Assembly: GCA_005888325.1 (NCBI GenBank)
Contig: VAWU01000023.1
Location: 119,098-183,097 of the forward strand
Direction of reading: 5' to 3'
DNA: 64,000 nt
Origin: Actinomycetota bacterium
GTDB lineage: Bacteria > Actinomycetota > Acidimicrobiia > Acidimicrobiales > AC-14
Each line of letters opens with the position of its first letter. Position 1 is the first letter of the stretch. Below the pieces are notes generated by a model. It saw only the letters and a list, made by a program, of their open reading frames with translations, was not told the DNA's origin and did no database searches. The position numbers and the translations under genes were made by a program. This document shows positions 46,773 to 53,197 of this stretch, piece after piece.

Positions 46773-47542
46773 CCTGGATCCTCGACCTCGACGGCGTGGT
46801 CTGGCTGGGCGCGGAGCCCATCCCCGGCGCGGTCGACGCGATCCGGCAACTGCGCGCCGCGGGCGCACGCGTCGTCTTCCTCACCAACAACTCATCCGCG
46901 ACCCTCGGCGACTACGTGGCCAAGCTGGAGGGTCTGGGCATCTCCGCGGACGCACGCGACGTGCTCACCTCCGCCCAGTCCGCGGCCCGGCTGCTCGAAC
47001 CGGGCACGACCGCGCTCGTGTGCGCGGGCCCCGGTGTCGACGAGGCGCTCCGGGCGCGCGGCGTGGCGACGGTGCGCGACGGCAGGGCCGACGCGGTCGT
47101 GGTGGGCTGGCACACCGACTTCGACTACAGCCGGCTCACGGCTGCCTTTCGCGCGGTGCACGCGGGCGCCCGGCTCATCGGCACCAACGACGATGCGACC
47201 TACCCGACGCCCGACGGTCTCCTGCCGGGAGGCGGGTCGATCCTGGCCGCGGTGGCCACGGCCGCCGGCGTGGTGCCCGAGATCGCGGGCAAGCCGTACG
47301 CGCCGATGGCCGCGCTCGTGCGCGAGCGCGTCGCGCACGACGAGGCGCAGTCGGACGGAGCCGGGCGCGGCGTCCTCGTGGGTGACCGCGTGTCGACCGA
47401 CGGCCTCATGGCTGCCCGGCTCCAGCTTCCGTTCGCCCTGGTGCTCACTGGCGTCACCACCGCGGCCGACCTGCCGGTGACACCGGCGCCCGCGTTCGTG
47501 GCCGACGACCTGGCGACGCTCGTGCGTCAGCTTTCGACGTAG
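46769..47542 (+). CDS. HAD superfamily IIA hydrolase (NagD-like phosphatase)
   Basis: 257 residues from the ATG at 46769 (4-bp overlap with alkD). HAD motif I ILDLDGVVWLG (nucleophile Asp), motif II VVFLTNNSSAT, motif III Lys in IAGKPYAPM, motif IV VLVGDRVSTDGLMAARL. The cap of class IIA lies between motifs II and III (VVGWHTDFDYSRL). Such enzymes dephosphorylate nucleotides, glycerol phosphate or p-nitrophenyl phosphate; the true substrate is not predictable. Its 3' end overlaps the convergent lipoprotein gene by 16 bp. Confidence 0.9.
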   Translation: MTWILDLDGVVWLGAEPIPGAVDAIRQLRAAGARVVFLTNNSSATLGDYVAKLEGLGISADARDVLTSAQSAARLLEPGTTALVCAGPGVDEALRARGVATVRDGRADAVVVGWHTDFDYSRLTAAFRAVHAGARLIGTNDDATYPTPDGLLPGGGSILAAVATAAGVVPEIAGKPYAPMAALVRERVAHDEAQSDGAGRGVLVGDRVSTDGLMAARLQLPFALVLTGVTTAADLPVTPAPAFVADDLATLVRQLST

Positions 47543-47940
47543 ACCCAGCGCTGCTCGGTGAGGGGCGCGCGGCGGCCGGCGCACGTGTCGTCGACGACCG
47601 TGAACTCGAGCCGCGCCTTGTTGGGCGCGGGCGTGCCGCTGACGCGCACGGTGTAGCGGCCCGGCTGGGCCCCACAGCTCCCGCCGCGCACCGTGAACGT
47701 GCCGTCGCGCAACTCGAAACGGCCGCCGACCGGCCCCGCGCCGGCCAGGAGGAAGAAGTCGCCGCTGTCGCGCAGTTGCAGGCTCGAGCCGTGGACGGTG
47801 CGGTAGATGCCTGCGATCTGCGTCGTGCGCGCCGGTACACCGGGGGACGGCGGCACGACGTTCGTGTTCTTCTGGCTACATGCCGCGGTTGCGACAACGA
47901 GCACGGTCACCAGCGCAGGCACGATGACGCGGCGGCTCAC
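47527..47940 (-). CDS. Small lipoprotein of unknown function
   Basis: 137 residues. The signal peptide RRVIVPALVTVLVVATAAC ends in a lipobox (TAAC). The mature domain is short and beta-rich, with IAGIYRTVHGSSLQLRDSGDFFLLAGAG, which looks like a lipocalin-like or META-type barrel start, and one Cys pair (GGSCGAQ, DDTCAGR). No family is recognised with confidence. GTG 47940 overlaps the stop of the 72-residue gene (GTGA), so it is the third gene of an operon with the acyl-CoA synthetase. Confidence 0.65.
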   Translation of the reverse strand: MSRRVIVPALVTVLVVATAACSQKNTNVVPPSPGVPARTTQIAGIYRTVHGSSLQLRDSGDFFLLAGAGPVGGRFELRDGTFTVRGGSCGAQPGRYTVRVSGTPAPNKARLEFTVVDDTCAGRRAPLTEQRWVYVES

Positions 47941-48155
47941 GGTTCGAGCACCACCTCGGGTCGCTGGTCGATGACAACGAGCCGGGCGGGCAGGCCGAGC
48001 GTCTCGACCGCCGTCATCGTCAGGTGCTCGGCGCGCACGGCCACCACGTCGCCCTTGTGGGGGCCGGCGACGATCGTGAGCTCGAGGCGCACCGCTGTGC
48101 CCTCGCTATCGGCGGCATCGACGACGATCGCGTCGTACGTGCCGTCGGCGAGCAC
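47937..48155 (-). CDS. Small protein of unknown function, 72 residues
   Basis: GTG 48155, three bases after the synthetase stop; stop overlaps the lipoprotein GTG. LELTIVAGPHKGDVVAVRA suggests a small OB-like or SH3-like beta-barrel, and the tail PARLVVIDQRPEVVLEP is conserved in style with actinobacterial small proteins. Tight packing on both sides argues that it is genuinely translated. Function unknown. Confidence 0.6.
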   Translation of the reverse strand: MLADGTYDAIVVDAADSEGTAVRLELTIVAGPHKGDVVAVRAEHLTMTAVETLGLPARLVVIDQRPEVVLEP

Positions 48156-48158
48156 CGA

Positions 48159-49697
48159 TCAGCCCTCGGCCGGCGTCGCGAACTGGTCGCGCAGCTCGCG
48201 CTTGAGCACCTTGCCCGCCGGGTTGCGGGGCAGCAGATCGGTGAAAACCACCCGGCGCGGGAGCTTGTAGCGGGCCATGCGCCCGTTGGCGAAGTCGATC
48301 ACGTCCTGCGGCGAGAGGTCGACGCCCTCCGCCCGGACCACGACCGCGACCACCGTCTCACCCCACTTCGCGTCGGGCATGCCGATCAACGCGACATCGG
48401 AGACCGAGGGGTGGTCGATCAGCACCGACTCGACCTCGGCCGGGTAGATGTTCTCGCCACCGGAGATGATCATGTCCTTCATGCGGTCCTTCAGGAACAG
48501 GTAACCCTCCTCGTCGAGGACGCCGAGGTCGCCCGAGTGGAACCAGCCGCCGTGGGTGATCGCCTCCGCGGTGGCGTCGAACCGGTTCCAGTAGCCCTTC
48601 ATCACGTTGGGGCCCTTGACGACGACCTCGCCGATCTCGCCCGGCTTCACATCCTCCATCCGGTCGTCGACCACCCGCACCTCGGTGAACATCGGTGGCA
48701 GGCCGGCGGAGCCGACCTTGCGCAGCGAGTCCTGCTTGGGCAGCAGGGTCGCGAACGGCGCGGTCTCGGTGAGGCCGTAGCCCTGCACGAACGGTATGCC
48801 GCGTTCCTGGTAGAGGCGGATGAGGGGCTCAGGCACCGGGGCGCCCCCGCAGATGAACGAGCGCACCGACGACAGGTCGCGATCTGCGAAGCCCGGCACC
48901 TGGCTCATGAAGAGGAACATGGCGGGGACACCGAACATCGACGTGATGTGGTGCTCCTCGATGAGGTCGAGCACCTTCACAGGATCGAACGCCCGCAGGA
49001 GCACCACGGTGCCCCCCTTGAGCAGCGTGATGAGCGTGGTCACGTTGAGCCCACCGATGTGGAAGAGGGGGGCGCACACGAGGGTGATGTCGTCCTCGAG
49101 CGTGTCGAAGGCCAGCGCGGCGTTGATGTTGTTCCACAGGATGTTGCCGTGGGTGAGCATGGCGCCCTTGGGCCGCCCCGTCGTGCCCGAGGTGTACATG
49201 ATGATGGCCACCTCGTCGGTGTTCACCTCGTTGTCGATCGCCAGCGCGGCTGCGCCGGAGACCACGTCGTCGTACACGAGCCAGTCGCCGCCCTCTGACG
49301 CCTGCAGCGCCAGGAAATGGCGCACGCTCAGGTCGGCGCGCACAGAATCGACCAGCTCGATGAACTCCGCACCCACCACCATCGTGTGCACCCCCGCGTC
49401 GTCGACGATGAAGGTGAGCTCGGGACCGGCCAGGCGGAAGTTCAAGGGCACGAAGACCGCGCCCAGCTTGCCGCAGGCGAAGAGCACTTCGAGGAACTCC
49501 GGGACGTTGATCGTGAGCACCGCGACACGATCGCCGTGGCACACACCGAGGTCCGACAGCGCCGTCGCGCACCGGTCGACCTGCTCGTTGAGCGAGCGAT
49601 ATGTCCATGATCGACCCTCGAAGACGAGCGCCGTGCGCGCCGGCGAGAGCTCCGCGCGCCGCGTCAACCAGTAGCCGATTCCGTTGTTCCGTGCCAT
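48159..49697 (-). CDS. AMP-forming acyl-CoA synthetase (FadD-like)
   Basis: 512 residues from the ATG at 49697, preceded by AAGGATGATC; the open frame runs further upstream but without homology. MARNNGIGYWLTRRAELSPARTALVFEGRSWTY is a typical N-terminus. IIMYTSGTTGRPKGAMLTH, GYGLTETAPF, GWFHSGDLGVLDEEGYLFLKDR, MIISGGENIYPAEVE and the Lys in RNPAGKVLKRELR cover motifs A3 to A10. It activates fatty or aromatic acids to CoA thioesters. It heads an operon with two small genes and is divergent from the HU gene across a 7-bp palindrome. Confidence 0.93.
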   Translation of the reverse strand: MARNNGIGYWLTRRAELSPARTALVFEGRSWTYRSLNEQVDRCATALSDLGVCHGDRVAVLTINVPEFLEVLFACGKLGAVFVPLNFRLAGPELTFIVDDAGVHTMVVGAEFIELVDSVRADLSVRHFLALQASEGGDWLVYDDVVSGAAALAIDNEVNTDEVAIIMYTSGTTGRPKGAMLTHGNILWNNINAALAFDTLEDDITLVCAPLFHIGGLNVTTLITLLKGGTVVLLRAFDPVKVLDLIEEHHITSMFGVPAMFLFMSQVPGFADRDLSSVRSFICGGAPVPEPLIRLYQERGIPFVQGYGLTETAPFATLLPKQDSLRKVGSAGLPPMFTEVRVVDDRMEDVKPGEIGEVVVKGPNVMKGYWNRFDATAEAITHGGWFHSGDLGVLDEEGYLFLKDRMKDMIISGGENIYPAEVESVLIDHPSVSDVALIGMPDAKWGETVVAVVVRAEGVDLSPQDVIDFANGRMARYKLPRRVVFTDLLPRNPAGKVLKRELRDQFATPAEG

Positions 49698-49745
49698 GTG
49701 ATCATCCTTGCAAAGTGGGGTTGCATCCGCATGTTGACGCCGAAT

Positions 49746-49762
49746 CCGTTGTAGAACAACGG
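49746..49762. promoter_or_regulatory. Palindrome CCGTTGT-AGA-ACAACGG between acyl-CoA synthetase and HU genes
   Basis: Perfect 7-bp arms with a 3-nt centre, located 48 nt before the synthetase start on one side and just upstream of the HU promoter on the other. A regulator site or a short hairpin. Confidence 0.45.
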
Positions 49763-49769
49763 GAAGTGC

Positions 49770-49801
49770 TTGACTCTTGCGCTGCATTCCTGTCGGATAA
49801 T
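49770..49801 (+). promoter_or_regulatory. Candidate HU gene promoter
   Basis: TTGACT (49770-49775) and GATAAT (49796-49801) are both close to consensus, but the 20-bp spacer is longer than optimal. AGGAGG at 49823-49828 provides a strong ribosome site for the HU gene. Confidence 0.45.
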
Positions 49802-49833
49802 GCGCGTACTTCACGACACGCCAGGAGGTGTTG

Positions 49834-50208
49834 GTGAACAAAGCCGAACTGATCGACCGGGTTGCCGGTGCGGTCGGGGTGGAGAAGAACAAGGCCGAAG
49901 GGGTGCTCGACGCCTTCTTCACCACGATCACCACTTCGGTGAAGCGTGGTGACAAGGTAGCGTGGCCCGGGTTCGGCTCCTTCTCCATGTCGCAACGGGC
50001 GGCGCGCACGGGTCGCAACCCGCGCACCGGTCAACCGGTGGCGATCAAGGCTTCGAAGGCCATGAAGTTCACGGCCAGCTCGACGCTGAAGACCGCACTC
50101 AACTCGAAGGGCGCGGCCACCAAGGGCGCGGCCAAGAAGGCCACCAAGAAGTCGGCGCCCAAGAGGGCGTCGGCGAAGAAGACCAGCAAGTCCCCCAGAA
50201 AGCGCTGA
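49834..50208 (+). CDS. hup: HU-type nucleoid protein with lysine-rich C-terminal tail
   Basis: 124 residues. GTG 49834 gives the standard VNKAELIDRVAGAVGVEKNK start, five bases behind AGGAGG. The HU fold occupies residues 1-90 (KVAWPGFGSFSMSQRAARTGRNPRTGQPVAIKASKAMKF). A basic tail of about 35 residues with KKATKKSAPKRASAKKT resembles the histone-H1-like tail of actinobacterial HU. It bends and compacts DNA. It is followed 20 bp later by a second, still more basic gene, suggesting an operon of nucleoid proteins. Confidence 0.95.
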   Translation: MNKAELIDRVAGAVGVEKNKAEGVLDAFFTTITTSVKRGDKVAWPGFGSFSMSQRAARTGRNPRTGQPVAIKASKAMKFTASSTLKTALNSKGAATKGAAKKATKKSAPKRASAKKTSKSPRKR

Positions 50209-50228
50209 CGAAAGGGCGGGAGATCCGC

Positions 50229-50564
50229 ATGGTACTGAAGAAGGCATCGACGGCTAGGAAGGCAGCGAAGCGGACGACCAAGAGGAAGTCCCCTGCCAAG
50301 AAGACGGCGGCCCGGAAGACCACTGCACGGAAGACGACCGCACGGAAGACAGCCAAGAAGGCGACCAAGCGGAAGTCACCGGCACGCAAGACGGCTCGCA
50401 AGGCCACCAAGAAGCGCAAGAGCCCGGCCCGCAAGGCGTCGGCGACGAAGCGGAAGTCGACCGCCCGGAAGTCACCGGCGCGCAAGACGGCCAAGAAGTC
50501 CACGGCGAAGAAGGCGCCGGCCCGCAAAACCCGCAAGCGGAGGACCGCAGCCAAGAAGCGGTAA
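50229..50564 (+). CDS. Histone-H1-like lysine/arginine-rich nucleoid protein
   Basis: 111 residues, about half Lys or Arg, the rest mostly Ala, Thr and Ser. No globular domain is visible; the protein is built of short repeats like ARKTTARKT, KRKSPARK and TAKKAPARK. ATG 50229, with GGGCGGGAG upstream. It probably binds DNA non-specifically, or neutralises it during compaction. Repetitive coding makes its length prone to change. A 15-bp perfect hairpin terminator follows. Functional naming beyond basic DNA-binding protein is inference. Confidence 0.8.
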   Translation: MVLKKASTARKAAKRTTKRKSPAKKTAARKTTARKTTARKTAKKATKRKSPARKTARKATKKRKSPARKASATKRKSTARKSPARKTAKKSTAKKAPARKTRKRRTAAKKR

Positions 50565-50585
50565 CCCGCGGGTACAAAGTCACAA

Positions 50586-50618
50586 GCGAACGAGGGGCCC
50601 GACGGGCCCCTCGTTCGC
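50586..50618. terminator. 15-bp perfect hairpin after the HU/H1-like operon
   Basis: Arms 50586-50600 and 50604-50618 around the loop GAC. No strong T-tract. It separates convergent genes and may end transcription from both. Confidence 0.8.
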
Positions 50619-50639
50619 GTTCGTGCCGTCAGGGCGCCG

Positions 50640-51383
50640 CTAGAGCTCGGTGATGATGCGGAAGCGCTCGCCCAGCTCGACGCGCGCATCGGCCCTGTGC
50701 GCATCGACAGCGTGCTCCGCGGCCCGTGCCGCGACACGCGCTCTGAACCGCTCCACCTGCGCCTCGTCCGCGGGGTCGTCGATGTGATGGGTCGAGCGGA
50801 ACTGGCTGCGATGGGCAAGGAGCGCGCGCAGCTTGCGCTCGAGCGACGCGGTGATGTCCTCGGTGTGGTTGGGCTCGTCTGCCTCCCACAGCAGCAGCGC
50901 GCTCGGCCGGTGCGGCGCGGGACCGAGGTCGGGGAAGAAGTGGGGGTCGCGCGCCGCCACGATGGCGTCGGTCACGAGGAAGCCGGCCTGGCGGTGGTCG
51001 GGGTGCAGGCGGTAACGCCGCCATGGGTCGTGACCCAGCACCACGTCGGGTTGCAGACGGCGGATCCAACGCACCAGCTCGCGTCGCTCGTCGATGCCCG
51101 CCTGCAGCTCACCGTCCGTGTAGCCGAGGAACACGACGTCGTCGCCTGAGCCACCGAGCGCGCGCGCCGCGGCGCGCTGCTCGTCCTGGCGGGTGGCGAC
51201 GAGCTCGGCAACGGGCTCGTCGGGGTCCCACGAGCCCTTCGACCCGTCGGTGCAGACGACGTGCATGATCGTCGTCCCGTCACCGGCCCACTTGGCCAGC
51301 GTGCCGCCGCATCCGAACTCGACGTCGTCGGGATGGGCGCCGACGGCCAGCGCGCGCGCCGGTCGTCGGATGTCGAGGCTCAA
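50640..51383 (-). CDS. PIG-L/LmbE family deacetylase
   Basis: 247 residues. The start is the TTG at 51383, overlapping the cofC stop as TTGA; no ATG or GTG suits the N-terminus SLDIRRPARALAVGAHPDDVEFG. Zinc motif AHPDDVEFGCGG, central TDGSKGSWDPDEP, VVFLGYTDGEL and the second zinc His in RLHPDHRQAG define the family. Members remove acetyl from N-acetylglucosaminyl groups in mycothiol (MshB, Mca) or other glycosides. It is the last gene of the tight phosphodiesterase-ABM-CofC operon; no direct chemical link with F420 is known to me. Confidence 0.87.
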   Translation of the reverse strand: MSLDIRRPARALAVGAHPDDVEFGCGGTLAKWAGDGTTIMHVVCTDGSKGSWDPDEPVAELVATRQDEQRAAARALGGSGDDVVFLGYTDGELQAGIDERRELVRWIRRLQPDVVLGHDPWRRYRLHPDHRQAGFLVTDAIVAARDPHFFPDLGPAPHRPSALLLWEADEPNHTEDITASLERKLRALLAHRSQFRSTHHIDDPADEAQVERFRARVAARAAEHAVDAHRADARVELGERFRIITEL

Positions 51384-51991
51384 CTCGACGTCGCCTCGAC
51401 CGGGAGGAGGTCGGCGGGCCAGTCGACGTCGTAGCCGAGCAACGGCTCGCGCACGACACGCAGCCCCAGACCGAGGCGGCGGGCCTGCGCCCCGTGACGG
51501 CGGAACGACCCCGGCCCGTACGTGAAGCGGAAACCGGCGTCGGTCGGCACGCACACGACGTTCGTGCCGTCGTCGAAGCGGTCGGGCACGAGCGTCACAC
51601 CGGCGAACCGGGCAACCCAGTCGACCGCCCCTGCGAGGGGCAGGTCGCCGTGGGCCACGATGACGCGGCGGGCGCCCGCGTCGTGCAGTTGGGCCACTCC
51701 CTCCTGCACCGCCCGGTTGAGCCCGCGTCCGGGCTCCCACACCACGCGGGCACCGTGGGCGCGCGCCCAGTCGGCCACGTCGGCGTCGTCGCACACCACT
51801 GCGGTGGGCAGCGGCGCGCACGCCGCCAACACGTGCTCGGCCATGGCGCGGGCCAGCGCAGCACGTGCGTCGGGGGCCAGCGCCGGCGCCAGCCGCACCT
51901 TCGCCTGGGCGAACGCCTTCACCGGCACGAGCACGGCGACCGAGCCGATGCGCGCCGCTGCGCTCCTCGCTGCGCTGCGGTGCTCGCTCAT
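51380..51991 (-). CDS. cofC: CofC/FbiD-type guanylyltransferase of coenzyme F420 synthesis
   Basis: 203 residues. VAVLVPVKAFAQAKVRLAPALAPDARAALARAM is the characteristic nucleotidyltransferase start; VVCDDADVADWARAHGARVVWEPGRGLNRAV, IVAHGDLPLAG (metal Asp) and FDDGTNVVCVP follow. The enzyme activates phosphoenolpyruvate or 2-phospholactate with GTP to form the F420 side-chain precursor. The first 15 residues (MSEHRSAARSAAARI) are not part of the family fold; they come from the 35-bp dispersed element at 51957-51991. A start further in (GTG of VAVLV) is possible. ATG overlaps the ABM gene stop (ATGA). Confidence 0.87.
   Translation of the reverse strand: MSEHRSAARSAAARIGSVAVLVPVKAFAQAKVRLAPALAPDARAALARAMAEHVLAACAPLPTAVVCDDADVADWARAHGARVVWEPGRGLNRAVQEGVAQLHDAGARRVIVAHGDLPLAGAVDWVARFAGVTLVPDRFDDGTNVVCVPTDAGFRFTYGPGSFRRHGAQARRLGLGLRVVREPLLGYDVDWPADLLPVEATSS
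51957..51991 (-). repeat. Partial copy C of the dispersed intercistronic element, inside the cofC 5' end
   Basis: On the minus strand, 35 bases starting ATGAGCGAGCACCGC are identical to the first part of 55552-55636 (and, except the first base, 20019-20104). It again begins on the stop codon of the upstream gene. Confidence 0.85.
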
Positions 51992-52299
51992 GCCGTCACC
52001 TCGAAGGTGCGCGTCACGGGCTCCTGGCGCAGGAACTGGGTGATGCGGACGAGCGCCTCCTGCACCCCGCGCGAGGCGAGTGCGTCGTCCATGGCCTCAC
52101 GCGACTCCCAGCGCGACATCGCCATCCCGTCGACGAGGCCGCCCGCGTTGCTCGTGACGTTGATGAGGAGCTCGATGCCGAGGCACCCCGGGAGGCCGGC
52201 GAACGCGGGTCGCACGTCTTCGAGGAAGAGCCGCCGAACGCGGTCGACGTCGGAAGGATCGACCGCGCTGGAGAAGTGGCGGACGACCTGGGTCGCCAT
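51988..52299 (-). CDS. Antibiotic-biosynthesis-monooxygenase (ABM) fold protein
   Basis: 103 residues; ATG 52299 overlaps the phosphodiesterase stop (ATGA) and its own stop overlaps cofC. The dimeric ferredoxin-like fold is suggested by LFLEDVRPAFAGLPGCLGIELLINVTS, MAMSRWESREAMDDALAS and the end EPVTRTFEVTA. Members are quinol or heme-type monooxygenases or unknown stress proteins. Which activity applies is not visible. Confidence 0.7.
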   Translation of the reverse strand: MATQVVRHFSSAVDPSDVDRVRRLFLEDVRPAFAGLPGCLGIELLINVTSNAGGLVDGMAMSRWESREAMDDALASRGVQEALVRITQFLRQEPVTRTFEVTA

Positions 52300-53153
52300 C
52301 ACGCTCGCCAGGAGCTCTTCGAGAACATGCCCGCCAGTGCGGGGCTCGTGAAGAGCGACATCCGCCCCCGGTCGAGCTCGCCCGCCAGCCGCTCGCCCGC
52401 GCCCGGGTACTTCAGCGTCACCCGCACGGTCGTGTCGGTCACCTCGATCACGTTGTAGGACGGCCGGGTGTAGCCGCGGAGGCGGTGCGACGACACCGTG
52501 CCCGAGTTGACGAGGAGGACGTGGTCGAGCAGCCAGACGTGGGGCACGTGCTTGTGCCCGGAGAGCGCGATGTCGACGCGCAGCTCGGCGAGCAGCGCGA
52601 GCACGTCGCCTGCATCCCACACCGTGTTGCGCTCGCGGCCCGTGCCCGGCACCGCCACGAGATGATGGTGGAGCACGAAGACACGAACGTCGGCGTCGAC
52701 CGCGAACTGCTCGCGGATCCACGGGTAGCGCTCGCGGCCCACCTCGCCCTCGGCCAGGTCGGGCTTCGACGAGTCGATGGCCACCACCGAGACCCTCATC
52801 GGACGCTCGCGTCCGTGACCGGTGAAGTTCACGCGGGTGACGCGATCACCCTTGCCGGTGTCGCCGACACCGAAGGTGTCCGCGAAGTGCAGGTAGCCCA
52901 CGTTCATCGAGTCGTGGTTGCCCGGGACGACGAGCGTGTTGAGCCCCGCCTCGAACAGGGGCTCGAGGTGGCGCTGCGCGTCGCGGAACTCGTGCGCGTA
53001 ACCCTCGGCGGTGAGGTCGCCGCCCACCACGACCAGGTCGGGGTCGAGCGCGATCACCTCCTTCACGCCCGCCGACAGCAGCTCGGCGTCGAACGAGGGC
53101 GAGCCGCAGTGCAGGTCGGAGAGCTGGGCGATGACGAACGCCTCGCGGGCCAC
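52299..53153 (-). CDS. CpdA-like metallophosphoesterase
   Basis: 284 residues from the GTG at 53153. Calcineurin-like motifs in order: QLSDLHCG, VVVGGDLTAEG, VVPGNHDSMN, LHHHLVAVPG, SGHKHVPH. This class includes cyclic-nucleotide phosphodiesterases (CpdA, Rv0805) that hydrolyse 3',5'-cAMP, and general phosphodiesterases. It acts in the cytoplasm, given no signal. TAGACT lies 9 nt upstream. Two class III cyclases in the window and a CRP-type operator support a cAMP role, but do not prove it. First gene of a four-gene operon. Confidence 0.83.
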   Translation of the reverse strand: MAREAFVIAQLSDLHCGSPSFDAELLSAGVKEVIALDPDLVVVGGDLTAEGYAHEFRDAQRHLEPLFEAGLNTLVVPGNHDSMNVGYLHFADTFGVGDTGKGDRVTRVNFTGHGRERPMRVSVVAIDSSKPDLAEGEVGRERYPWIREQFAVDADVRVFVLHHHLVAVPGTGRERNTVWDAGDVLALLAELRVDIALSGHKHVPHVWLLDHVLLVNSGTVSSHRLRGYTRPSYNVIEVTDTTVRVTLKYPGAGERLAGELDRGRMSLFTSPALAGMFSKSSWRA

Positions 53154-53185
53154 TGACCAGGCAGTCTACGGGAGGCTCCCACCAC

Positions 53186-53191
53186 TAGGCT
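53186..53191 (+). promoter_or_regulatory. Candidate leaderless -10 (TAGGCT) for 53198
   Basis: TAGGCT ends 6 nt before the GTG at 53198. The same hexamer precedes the TetR gene at 9382. Confidence 0.4.
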
Positions 53192-53197
53192 CGCCGC

